Source: Streptomyces sp. RKAG290 (GTDB lineage: Bacteria; Actinomycetota; Actinomycetes; Streptomycetales; Streptomycetaceae). From it: a DNA stretch of 64,000 bases. Positions 57,265 through 64,000 of the stretch are shown here, piece after piece. Under the pieces are notes generated by a model. It saw nothing but the letters and a program-made list of their open reading frames with translations, was not told the DNA's origin and searched no databases. The stretch lies in contig NZ_JAJOZC010000001.1 in the NCBI RefSeq assembly GCF_023701695.1, forward strand, positions 2,294,001 through 2,358,000, written 5' to 3'. Made by a program: the position numbers and the translations under genes. Each line of letters begins with the position of its first letter. The first letter of the stretch is position 1.

Positions 57265-58704
57265 ATGGCCGGCAACGGCAGCGGCACCGGTTCCGGCAAC
57301 GGCAGCCGCATCGGTTCCGACATCGGCAGCGGCAGCGGTCCCGGCAAGGGCGACGGCGCCGGCTCCGGCAGCACCGCGGACCGGGCGGGGCTCCGGCGGA
57401 CGCTGGGCTTCCGGGACCTGGTGGTCTACGGGCTGCTCTTCATCGCCCCGATGGCCCCCGTCGGTGTCTTCGGCACCCTGGACGCGAAGTCGGACGGCGC
57501 GGTGGCGCTCGTGTACGTCGCGGCGACCGTGGTGATGGCGTTCACCGCCTTCAGCTACGCCCAGATGGTGCGGGTCGCACCGCTGGCGGGCTCGGTCTTC
57601 GCGTACGCGCGCAAGGGGCTCGGGGAGGCGCCCGGGTTCATCGCCGGGTGGATGGCGATGCTCGACTACCTGCTGATCCCCGCGGTGGCCTACCTCTTCT
57701 CCGGGATCGCGATGAATTCGCTGGTGCCGGACGTGTCGCGGTGGGTCTGGACCGCGCTGGCCGTGGTCCTCACGACGCTGCTCAACCTCTGGGGCGTACG
57801 GGCGGCGGCCCGGGTCGGCTTCGCGGTGCTCGCCATGGAGATCGTGGTGCTGCTGGTGTTCCTGGTGTCGGCGGCGGTGGTGCTCGTGCAGGACGGGGCG
57901 CAGCGCGGCTGGCTGACGCCGCTCACCGGGGATTCGGGCTTCTCCGCGTCGGCGGTGCTGGGTGCGGTGTCCGTGGCCGTGCTCTCGTATCTGGGTTTCG
58001 ACGCCATCGCCTCGTTCGCGGAGGAGGTGACGGGCGGTTCGGCGAAGGTGGCGCGGGCGTTGCTGTTCTGCCTGGTGCTCGCGGGGGTGCTGTTCGTGGC
58101 GCAGTCGTATCTGGCGGCCCTGCTGGAGCCGATGACGTCGGCGGAACTGGCCGCCGATCCGGCCGCCCAGGGCTCGGCCTTCTACGACACGGTGGACTCC
58201 GCGGTCGGGTCCTGGCTGCACGACCTGGTGGCGGTCAGCAAGGCGATCGGGGCGGCGTTCGCGGCGCTGGCCGGGCAGGCGGCCGCCGGCCGGCTGCTGT
58301 TCGCGATGGCCCGGGAACGACGGCTGCCCGCGCTGCTCTCCCGGATCGACCCGCGCTCGGGGGTGCCGCGGATCGCGATCCTGATCGCGGCGGTCATCAC
58401 GCTGGTGGCAGCGGTGTGGGCGGCCCGGCGCGACGACGGCCTGGACCACCTGGTGTCGGTCGTGGACGTCGGCGCGCTGACCGCGTTCATCCTGCTGCAC
58501 GCGTCGGTGGTCGGCTGGTTCGTGGTGCGCCGGATGGCGGGGCCGCCGGTCTGGTGGCGGCACGTCCTGATCCCGGTGGTGGGCGCCGGGGTGCTGATCG
58601 CGGTGATCGTCGAGGCGACGACGAGCGCGCAGGTGGTGGGGGCGTGCTGGCTGGTGGTGGGGCTGGTGGTGCTGGCAGTGCAGTGGAGGCGCCGGACCGC
58701 GTGA
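57265..58704 (+). CDS. APC-family amino-acid permease
   Basis: The 479-residue permease has about 12-13 helices. [24 protein letters not shown] and the consensus [38 protein letters not shown] are typical of the APC superfamily, as is [14 protein letters not shown]. The first 40 residues are a Gly/Ser repeat (about six GSG-type units) of no known function. A GGAGG site lies before ATG 57265. Substrate not assigned. Confidence 0.9.
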   Translation: MAGNGSGTGSGNGSRIGSDIGSGSGPGKGDGAGSGSTADRAGLRRTLGFRDLVVYGLLFIAPMAPVGVFGTLDAKSDGAVALVYVAATVVMAFTAFSYAQMVRVAPLAGSVFAYARKGLGEAPGFIAGWMAMLDYLLIPAVAYLFSGIAMNSLVPDVSRWVWTALAVVLTTLLNLWGVRAAARVGFAVLAMEIVVLLVFLVSAAVVLVQDGAQRGWLTPLTGDSGFSASAVLGAVSVAVLSYLGFDAIASFAEEVTGGSAKVARALLFCLVLAGVLFVAQSYLAALLEPMTSAELAADPAAQGSAFYDTVDSAVGSWLHDLVAVSKAIGAAFAALAGQAAAGRLLFAMARERRLPALLSRIDPRSGVPRIAILIAAVITLVAAVWAARRDDGLDHLVSVVDVGALTAFILLHASVVGWFVVRRMAGPPVWWRHVLIPVVGAGVLIAVIVEATTSAQVVGACWLVVGLVVLAVQWRRRTA

Positions 58705-58830
58705 GGTGAGGGGTGACGGGTCGCGGGGCCACGGCGGCCTGGGGCCGCGGGTTCGCAGGGCCGCGGGGTCGCGGTGGCACAGGGTCACGGGGCCGCGGGT
58801 TCGCAGGGTCGCCGGGTCACGGGGCCACGG

Positions 58831-58950
58831 GTTCGCGGCGTCACGGGGCCACGGGGCCACGGGGCCACGGGTTCGCGGCGTCACGGGGCCACGGGGCCAC
58901 GGGGCCACGGGTTCGCGGCGTCACGGGGCCACGGGCCACGGGTTCGCAGC
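58831..58950. repeat. 40-bp tandem repeats upstream of xseA
   Basis: A 40-bp unit starting GTTCGCGGCGTCACGGGGCC is exact at 58831-58870 and 58871-58910, with a shortened third copy from 58911. It contains an inner 8-bp ACGGGGCC repeat. Decayed copies extend left to about 58725. The whole 58705-59053 gap is occupied by this and has no gene of its own, although several frames stay open through it. Confidence 0.85.
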
Positions 58951-59053
58951 GTCACGGGGCATGGGCTACCGCAGCGGGCCCGGCCGTCGGTGCCGGCTGG
59001 CGCGTCGCCGCGGAGCCGCCTCCTTGTCCGTGGTGGCGGATACGCTCCCTCGT

Positions 59054-60265
59054 ATGGCTCTCCAAACATCCGCGGAAGCTCCGCTGCCCGTCGGTGACGT
59101 GTCACGGCTCATCGGCGGCTGGATCGACCGGCTCGGCGCCGTCTGGGTCGAGGGGCAGATCACCCAGCTGTCGCGGCGGCCGGGGGCCGGAGTCGTGTTC
59201 CTGACGCTGCGCGACCCCTCGCACGACATCTCGGTGAGCGTGACGTGCTTCCGGCAGGTCTTCGACCGGATCGCGGATGTGGTGACGGAGGGGGCTCGGG
59301 TCGTCGTCCTCGCCAAGCCCGAGTGGTACGCACCGCGCGGCCAGCTCTCGCTGCGGGCCACGGAGATACGGCCGGTCGGCATCGGCGAACTGCTGGTCAG
59401 GCTGGAGCTGCTGAAGAAGTCGCTGGCCGGGGAGGGCCTCTTCGCCCTCGACCGCAAGAAGCCGCTGCCCTTCCTGCCGCAGCTGATCGGACTGGTCTGC
59501 GGCCGCGCGTCGGCTGCCGAACGCGACGTCCTGGAGAACGCGCGGCGCCGATGGCCCGCCGTCCGCTTCGAGGTGCGCAACACCGCGGTGCAGGGGGTGC
59601 ACGCGGTGAACCAGGTGGTCCAGGCCGTGAAGGAACTGGACGGCATCCCGGAAGTCGACGTGATCGTCGTGGCGCGTGGCGGGGGCAGCGTGGAGGACCT
59701 GCTGCCGTTCTCCGACGAACAGCTGATCCGTACGGTCGCGGCGTGCCGCACCCCGGTGGTGTCGGCGATCGGGCACGAGCCCGACTCGCCGCTCCTCGAC
59801 CTGGTAGCGGACGTGCGGGCCTCCACGCCGACGGACGCGGCGAAGAAGATCGTGCCCGACGTCGGCGAGGAGCTGGACCGCGTGCAGCAGCTGCGGGACC
59901 GGTCGCTGCGGACGGTACGTGGGCTGCTCGACCGGGAGGAACGGGGGCTGGCCCATGCGCTGGGGCGGCCCTCCATGGAACATCCGCAGCGGATGGTGGA
60001 CGAACGCGCCGCGGAGGTCGACGCACTGATCGGGCGCGGCCGGCGGGTGCTGGGCCACCTCCTGGACCGGGCGGACTCGGAGCTCGCCCACACCCGGGCC
60101 CGGGTGGTCGCACTGTCGCCGGCAGCGACCCTGGAGCGCGGCTACGCGGTGCTCCAGCGGGCGGACGGCCATGTGGTGCGGGATCCCGCCGAGGCGGGGG
60201 CGACGGGGGACACGCTCCGGGCGCGGGTGTCGGGGGGCGAGTTCGTGGTGCAGGTCTCCGAGTAA
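59054..60265 (+). CDS. xseA: Exodeoxyribonuclease VII large subunit
   Basis: The 403-residue subunit degrades single-stranded DNA. An OB-fold N-terminus ([24 protein letters not shown]) precedes the catalytic core ([81 protein letters not shown]) and a coiled-coil end. ATG 59054 ([13 protein letters not shown]) gives the normal length; there is no ribosome-binding site, and TACGCT 8-13 nt upstream could be a -10 of a leaderless message. It precedes xseB. Confidence 0.95.
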   Translation: MALQTSAEAPLPVGDVSRLIGGWIDRLGAVWVEGQITQLSRRPGAGVVFLTLRDPSHDISVSVTCFRQVFDRIADVVTEGARVVVLAKPEWYAPRGQLSLRATEIRPVGIGELLVRLELLKKSLAGEGLFALDRKKPLPFLPQLIGLVCGRASAAERDVLENARRRWPAVRFEVRNTAVQGVHAVNQVVQAVKELDGIPEVDVIVVARGGGSVEDLLPFSDEQLIRTVAACRTPVVSAIGHEPDSPLLDLVADVRASTPTDAAKKIVPDVGEELDRVQQLRDRSLRTVRGLLDREERGLAHALGRPSMEHPQRMVDERAAEVDALIGRGRRVLGHLLDRADSELAHTRARVVALSPAATLERGYAVLQRADGHVVRDPAEAGATGDTLRARVSGGEFVVQVSE

Positions 60266-60378
60266 GGACAACCGGCGGCGAAGCAGGACCCCGGGCAGTC
60301 GGACCCGGGTGACAGGACCCCGAGCAGTCGGATGTCGGCCAGGATCGGCGGACGCGCTCACGCAATAAGGTGGATCAC

Positions 60379-60654
60379 ATGACGGACGACGGGACGACGG
60401 CTGCGGCCACGGGCACGCTCGGGTACGAGCAGGCGCGCGACGAGCTGATCGAGGTGGTGCGCCGGCTGGAGACGGGCGGGACGACCCTGGAGGAGTCCCT
60501 CGCGCTGTGGGAGCGGGGCGAGGAGCTGGCGAAGGTGTGCCGGCGCTGGCTGGAGGGTGCACGGGCCCGGCTGGACGCGGCGCTGGCCGGACCGGCCGAC
60601 CGCGAGGACGGCGCCGGCGACGGCCCCGTGGACACGGCGGCCGACGCGGGCTGA
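60379..60654 (+). CDS. xseB: Exodeoxyribonuclease VII small subunit
   Basis: The 91-residue helical subunit binds the coiled coil of the large subunit. [45 protein letters not shown] is the family signature, followed by an acidic tail. ATG 60379 has an AGGTGG site; GTG 60370 would add three residues. It lies 113 nt after xseA. Confidence 0.94.
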   Translation: MTDDGTTAAATGTLGYEQARDELIEVVRRLETGGTTLEESLALWERGEELAKVCRRWLEGARARLDAALAGPADREDGAGDGPVDTAADAG

Positions 60655-60861
60655 CGCCTCGGCCGGACACACCACGGTCGAAGGCCAGCACGGTGGGGCA
60701 CGGCGGGCACGGCGGCGCACACCGGGGCGCCGCGAGGCACCGCAAGGCAGGCAAGGCACCGCAAGGCACCTCAAGGCACCGCCGCCGGAACGCGGCACAG
60801 GTCCTGCGCCGTGGCGCAAGATCTCCGTTCTGTGGGGTCAGTCACTCCGTTCCGGTTTTAG

Positions 60862-60891
60862 TTGAAAGTTAACCTACCTCTCCCGTAGCGT
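60862..60891 (+). promoter_or_regulatory. Predicted promoter of the nitroreductase-family gene
   Basis: TTGAAA (60862-60867) and TAGCGT (60886-60891) with an 18-nt spacer. The -35 region overlaps an imperfect inverted repeat around AGTTGAAAGTTAACCT (60860-60875), a candidate regulator site. The gap left of it (60655-60850) holds short AAGGCACCGC repeats and no gene. Confidence 0.6.
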
Positions 60892-60940
60892 GAGCGGTGT
60901 TGCTCGATCCCCCGCGTTCGTCCGGAAGGTAATACGCAAG

Positions 60941-61531
60941 ATGTCCCTCGTTCTTGACCCCGCCGCCCAGGACCTCCTCTTCCGTGAGGCCCGCACCGCC
61001 AACAGCTTCACCGACGAGCCGGTGACCGAGGAGCAGGTCCAGGCGATCTACGATCTGGTCAAGTACGGCCCGACCGCCTTCAACCAGTCGCCGCTGCGCG
61101 TCGTCCTGGTCCGCTCGGACGAGGCCCGCGCCCGCCTCGTCCCGCACATGGCCGAGGGCAACCAGCCCAAGACCGCGACCGCCCCGCTGGTCGCGATCCT
61201 GGCCACGGACAACGAGTTCCACGAGGAGCTCCCGGCCCTGCTGCCGCACTTCCCGCAGGCCAAGGACTTGTTCTTCTCCGAGCGCCCGGCCCGTGAGTCC
61301 GCCGCCGCGCTGAACGGCGCCCTGCAGGCCGCCTACTTCATCATCGGCGTCCGCGCCGCCGGCCTGGCCGCAGGCCCGATGACCGGCTACGACGCCGCGG
61401 GCATCGAGAAGGAGTTCCTGGACGGCGACCACAGCGTGCTGATGGTCGTCAACATCGGCAAGCCCGGCGAGGACGCCTGGTTCCCGCGCTCGCCGCGTCT
61501 CGCCTACGACGAGGTCATCAAGACGGTCTGA
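60941..61531 (+). CDS. Nitroreductase-family protein (RutE/malonic semialdehyde reductase-like)
   Basis: The 196-residue FMN-dependent oxidoreductase resembles RutE-type malonic semialdehyde reductases: LLFREARTANSFTDEPV, VKYGPTAFNQSPLRVVLVRS (the FNQSP flavin loop) and RAAGLAAGPMTGYD. ATG 60941 is chosen; GGAAGG lies about 11 nt upstream. No other rut pathway gene is nearby, so the natural substrate is uncertain; general quinone or nitro-compound reduction is possible. Confidence 0.9.
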   Translation: MSLVLDPAAQDLLFREARTANSFTDEPVTEEQVQAIYDLVKYGPTAFNQSPLRVVLVRSDEARARLVPHMAEGNQPKTATAPLVAILATDNEFHEELPALLPHFPQAKDLFFSERPARESAAALNGALQAAYFIIGVRAAGLAAGPMTGYDAAGIEKEFLDGDHSVLMVVNIGKPGEDAWFPRSPRLAYDEVIKTV

Positions 61532-61570
61532 CCGTCCGAGCTGTGGGCCGGACCGGCCCGCCCCCGCCCG

Positions 61571-61620
61571 CAGCATGAGGAAGGCCCTGGAGCACTCGCT
61601 CCAGGGCCTTCCTCATGCTG
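61571..61620. terminator. Strong bidirectional terminator
   Basis: A 23-bp perfect stem (left arm starts CAGCATGAGGAAGGCCCTGG) with a 4-nt loop between the convergent nitroreductase and DUF4245 genes. Confidence 0.9.
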
Positions 61621-61666
61621 TCGCACCCATCGGCGCGCTCTCGCACCCGTCGCGCACCCGACGGCC

Positions 61667-62185
61667 TCAGGACGTCTTGAGCGCCGCCGCCATCTCCGCC
61701 AGCCGCTGCGGCGAGGCGGACCCCGTCACGACCGTGGTCGCACCCTTGTCCTGGCGCACGAGGGCGTCGTACTTCGGGCCCTCCCAGTGCTGCCAGGTCT
61801 GCCCGGCGACCTGCTGCGTGCGCCCGGTGTTCTTCGCGTCCTGGCTGACCTCGGCGACGTACTTCCTCGCCGGGGACGTGGACTGCTCCACCGCGACGTA
61901 CCCCCCGTCCGGGTCGAGGAAGCCCAGGTGCCAGCTGGCGCCCGCCTGGCCCTCGTAACTGACCGAGGTCGGCTTCCACTTCTGCGTCAGACCACTGGGG
62001 GCGGCCACCGGGTACGGAGCCGCACGCCGCGCGGTCAGGAGCTCGACGCGGTAGTCGACCGCCTTGACCGGGTCGGCCTTGTCGTCGTGCGGAACGAAGA
62101 TGTAGACGACGCCCGCCACGGCGGCGATCACCGCCATCGACAGGAACATGTCCCGCACTGTCTGCTTGCCTCGCTTGCTTGCCAC
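61667..62185 (-). CDS. DUF4245 membrane-anchored protein
   Basis: The 172-residue protein has a basic cytosolic N-terminus ([13 protein letters not shown]), one membrane helix ([18 protein letters not shown]) and an extracellular domain with [31 protein letters not shown] and a WQHWEG segment near residue 130. This is the DUF4245 family of actinobacteria, function unknown. It is divergent from glpX, a conserved arrangement as I recall it. Confidence 0.9.
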   Translation of the reverse strand: MASKRGKQTVRDMFLSMAVIAAVAGVVYIFVPHDDKADPVKAVDYRVELLTARRAAPYPVAAPSGLTQKWKPTSVSYEGQAGASWHLGFLDPDGGYVAVEQSTSPARKYVAEVSQDAKNTGRTQQVAGQTWQHWEGPKYDALVRQDKGATTVVTGSASPQRLAEMAAALKTS

Positions 62186-62326
62186 GGGACCATCGTCGCA
62201 TCAGCTCCGGCGGGACAGAATCGGGGGCGGCCGCTCATCCGTGACCCGGTCTGCTCATTTTGTCGACCTGACGATAGAGTCACAGCACCCTCATCCGGTC
62301 GTCGTCGTACAGAAAGGTGCGCTCCG

Positions 62327-63358
62327 ATGTCCGAGCATCATCTGCCGTCTCAGCTGGAGGTCTCCCCGGAGGCCCCCGACCGCAACCTTGCCCTGGAACT
62401 GGTCCGGGTCACCGAGGCCGCCGCCATGGCCGCCGGGCGCTGGGTCGGCCGCGGGGACAAGATCGGCGCCGATGGCGCCGCCGTGAAGGCCATGCGCACC
62501 CTCGTCTCCACCGTTTCGATGAACGGCATCGTCGTCATCGGCGAGGGCGAGAAGGACGAAGCCCCCATGCTGTTCAACGGCGAGCGGGTCGGTGACGGCA
62601 CCGGCCCCGAGGTCGACATCGCCGTCGACCCGATCGACGGCACCACCCTGAACGCCAAGGGCATGCCGAACGCGATCGCCGTGCTGGCCGCCGCCGACCG
62701 TGGCGCGATGTTCGACCCGTCCGCGGTCTTCTACATGGACAAGCTGGTCACCGGCCCCGAGGCCGCCGACTTCGTCGACATCAACGCCCCCGTCTCGGTG
62801 AACATCCGCCGGGTCGCGAAGGCGAAGAACTCCATGCCCGAGGACGTCACCGTCGTCATCCTGGACCGCCCCCGCCACGAGGGCATCGTCAAGGAGATCC
62901 GGGAGACCGGCGCCCGGATCAAGTTCATCTCCGACGGCGATGTCGCGGGCTCGATCATGGCCGCCCGCGAGGGCACCGGCGTCGACCTGCTCATGGGGAT
63001 CGGCGGCACGCCGGAAGGCATCATCTCGGCCTGCGCCATAAAGTGCCTCGGCGGTGTCATCCAGGGCAAGCTCTGGCCGAAGGACGCGGCCGAGCGGCAG
63101 CGCGCGCTGGACGCCGGGCACGACCTGGACCGGGTGCTGTCCACGGACGACCTGGTCAGCGGTGACAACGTGTTCTTCGTGGCGACCGGCATCACGGACG
63201 GCGAGCTGATGCGCGGCGTGCGGTACCGCGCGGAGACGGCGACCACCGAGTCGATCGTCATGCGGTCCAAGTCGGGCACCATCCGGAAGATCGACTCGAC
63301 CCACCGGCTCTCGAAGCTGCGTGCCTACAGCGCGATCGACTTCGACCGCGCGAAGTAG
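62327..63358 (+). CDS. glpX: Fructose-1,6-bisphosphatase class II (GlpX)
   Basis: The 343-residue gluconeogenic phosphatase is a Li-sensitive metal-dependent enzyme: [19 protein letters not shown] and [18 protein letters not shown] hold the metal-binding Glu/Asp, and [20 protein letters not shown] lies at the sugar-phosphate site. ATG 62327 follows AAAGGTG. It is the main or only FBPase in many actinomycetes. It is monocistronic, with a terminator 20 nt past the stop. Confidence 0.96.
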   Translation: MSEHHLPSQLEVSPEAPDRNLALELVRVTEAAAMAAGRWVGRGDKIGADGAAVKAMRTLVSTVSMNGIVVIGEGEKDEAPMLFNGERVGDGTGPEVDIAVDPIDGTTLNAKGMPNAIAVLAAADRGAMFDPSAVFYMDKLVTGPEAADFVDINAPVSVNIRRVAKAKNSMPEDVTVVILDRPRHEGIVKEIRETGARIKFISDGDVAGSIMAAREGTGVDLLMGIGGTPEGIISACAIKCLGGVIQGKLWPKDAAERQRALDAGHDLDRVLSTDDLVSGDNVFFVATGITDGELMRGVRYRAETATTESIVMRSKSGTIRKIDSTHRLSKLRAYSAIDFDRAK

Positions 63359-63377
63359 TGAGGTAGGCACGTCCGTA

Positions 63378-63417
63378 CGAAGAGGCGCCCCCCGTGTGCG
63401 GTGGGGGCGCCTCTTCG
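63378..63417 (+). terminator. Terminator of glpX
   Basis: A 15-bp perfect stem CGAAGAGGCGCCCCC with its complement and a 10-nt loop, 20 nt after the glpX stop. Confidence 0.88.
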
Positions 63418-63579
63418 CACAGGGGGGTACGGTCCGGCCCACGGCAGAAGCGGGTGCGAGCCAACGGGCTGTCCCGCAGTCCTTGGAGTATCAGCGCGCG
63501 GCGACAGGGAACGGGTCGGAGCGAGGGCGCGGCGACAAGAGCACATGCGCGCGAGAGCGCGGCGGCAGGTGGTGCGGAC

Positions 63580-63951
63580 TCAGCCGGCCGCGGCGATGTG
63601 GCCGGCCGCGCCGGATGCCTTGAGCTCCACCTCGCGCCGCCGGCGGCGGGCGAGCGCCACCCGGCGTTCGGCAGCGGTGAGGCCGCCCCACACTCCGTAG
63701 GGTTCGGGCTGCATCAAGGCGTGTTCGCGGCACTCGACCATCACCGGACAGCGCGCGCAGACCCGCTTCGCGGACTCCTCACGCGAGAGCCGGGCAGCAG
63801 TCGGCTCCTTCGACGGAGCGAAGAACAGCCCGGCTTCGTCCCGGCGGCACACCGCCTCCGAATGCCAGGGACCTGCCTGGTCCTCCCGAGCGGGTATCCG
63901 CTGGGAAGGAACGGCGGCGACCTGCAGGGGCTGATGCGGCATTTGCAGCAC
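63580..63951 (-). CDS. WhiB-family transcriptional regulator
   Basis: The 123-residue Wbl protein binds a 4Fe-4S cluster and usually partners the principal sigma factor. The four Cys are in EAVCRRDEAGLFF and RVCARCPVMVECREHAL; the GVWGGLTAAERR turn and a basic tail (RRRRREVELKA) for DNA contact follow. GTG 63951 has AGGAG about 7 nt upstream; ATG 63942 is internal. The N-terminal 30 residues are longer than in minimal Wbl proteins. Which Wbl paralogue it is cannot be decided here. Confidence 0.93.
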   Translation of the reverse strand: MLQMPHQPLQVAAVPSQRIPAREDQAGPWHSEAVCRRDEAGLFFAPSKEPTAARLSREESAKRVCARCPVMVECREHALMQPEPYGVWGGLTAAERRVALARRRRREVELKASGAAGHIAAAG

Positions 63952-64000
63952 GGTCCACTCCTGACGACGGCTTCGCGGGCGAGAAGACGATGCAGCACTC

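Noticed and set aside
57178..58908. 576-codon minus-strand frame opposite the amino-acid permease
   Set aside because: His/Arg/Pro-rich shadow that runs into tandem repeats; no start signal.
58705..59053. CRISPR array at the 40-bp repeats
   Set aside because: Units are directly tandem without unique spacers, and no cas genes are present.

Overview
The window is high-GC actinobacterial DNA and almost certainly from a Streptomyces or a close relative. The evidence is strong G/C bias at third codon positions, many GTG starts and one TTG start, a WhiB-family regulator, SpoIIE-type phosphatase plus HATPase regulators, a DasR-type (dre) site before a chitinase, and the neighbourhood ychF, DUF6542, ppgK, ispH, amino-acid permease, xseA, xseB, nitroreductase, DUF4245, glpX, whiB. 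No rRNA, tRNA, CRISPR array, insertion sequence or prophage was seen.

Layout. 1-9.5 kb: two convergent oligopeptide/dipeptide ABC transporter operons (the left one is cut by the window edge). A small secreted beta-trefoil-like protein lies between two copies of the same palindromic terminator. 9.7-15.2 kb: typA, a lipoprotein of unknown role and a large solitary family-5 solute-binding lipoprotein, all on the minus strand. 15.6-19.6 kb: a mycobacterial Sdh1-like succinate dehydrogenase operon preceded by an 82-residue coiled-coil protein. 19.7-22.4 kb: a marR, MFS, isochorismatase-fold operon. 22.5-31.2 kb: a carbohydrate locus with a LacI regulator, a divergent acetylxylan-esterase-like hydrolase, a binding protein, two permeases, a GH1 beta-glucosidase and a Tat-exported glucoamylase/GH144-like enzyme. 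Near-identical 14-bp operators before lacI and before the binding protein tie the locus together. 31.5-41.6 kb: a TPM-domain membrane protein with PspA, a PAS/GAF/SpoIIE/HATPase protein, a stand-alone HATPase, a NUDIX hydrolase, a SPOR-like miniprotein, an NCS1 permease and a GntR/HutC regulator. 41.8-47.5 kb: a GH18 chitinase with a dre-like site, a threonine-synthase-like PLP enzyme and a secreted GH65 enzyme. 47.5-53.2 kb: three regulator/partner pairs (MarR-EamA, HTH-MFS, LysR-DoxX) and a Uma2 nuclease. 53.2-64 kb: conserved housekeeping genes (ychF to whiB).

A window-wide peculiarity is that five genes (TPM protein, NCS1 permease, ychF, DUF6542 protein, ppgK) each carry one apparent -1 frameshift, and each can be restored by adding one base to a G or C run. 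This looks like homopolymer undercalling rather than real gene decay and should be settled before any of them is called a pseudogene. One consequence is an artificial in-frame fusion of the TPM protein with PspA.

I found no wholly new system. The best leads are the LacI-controlled glucan locus with its predicted operators, the duplicated terminator around the small secreted protein, a structured leader RNA before the oligopeptide-binding protein, and the Cys-rich tail of the NCS1 permease.
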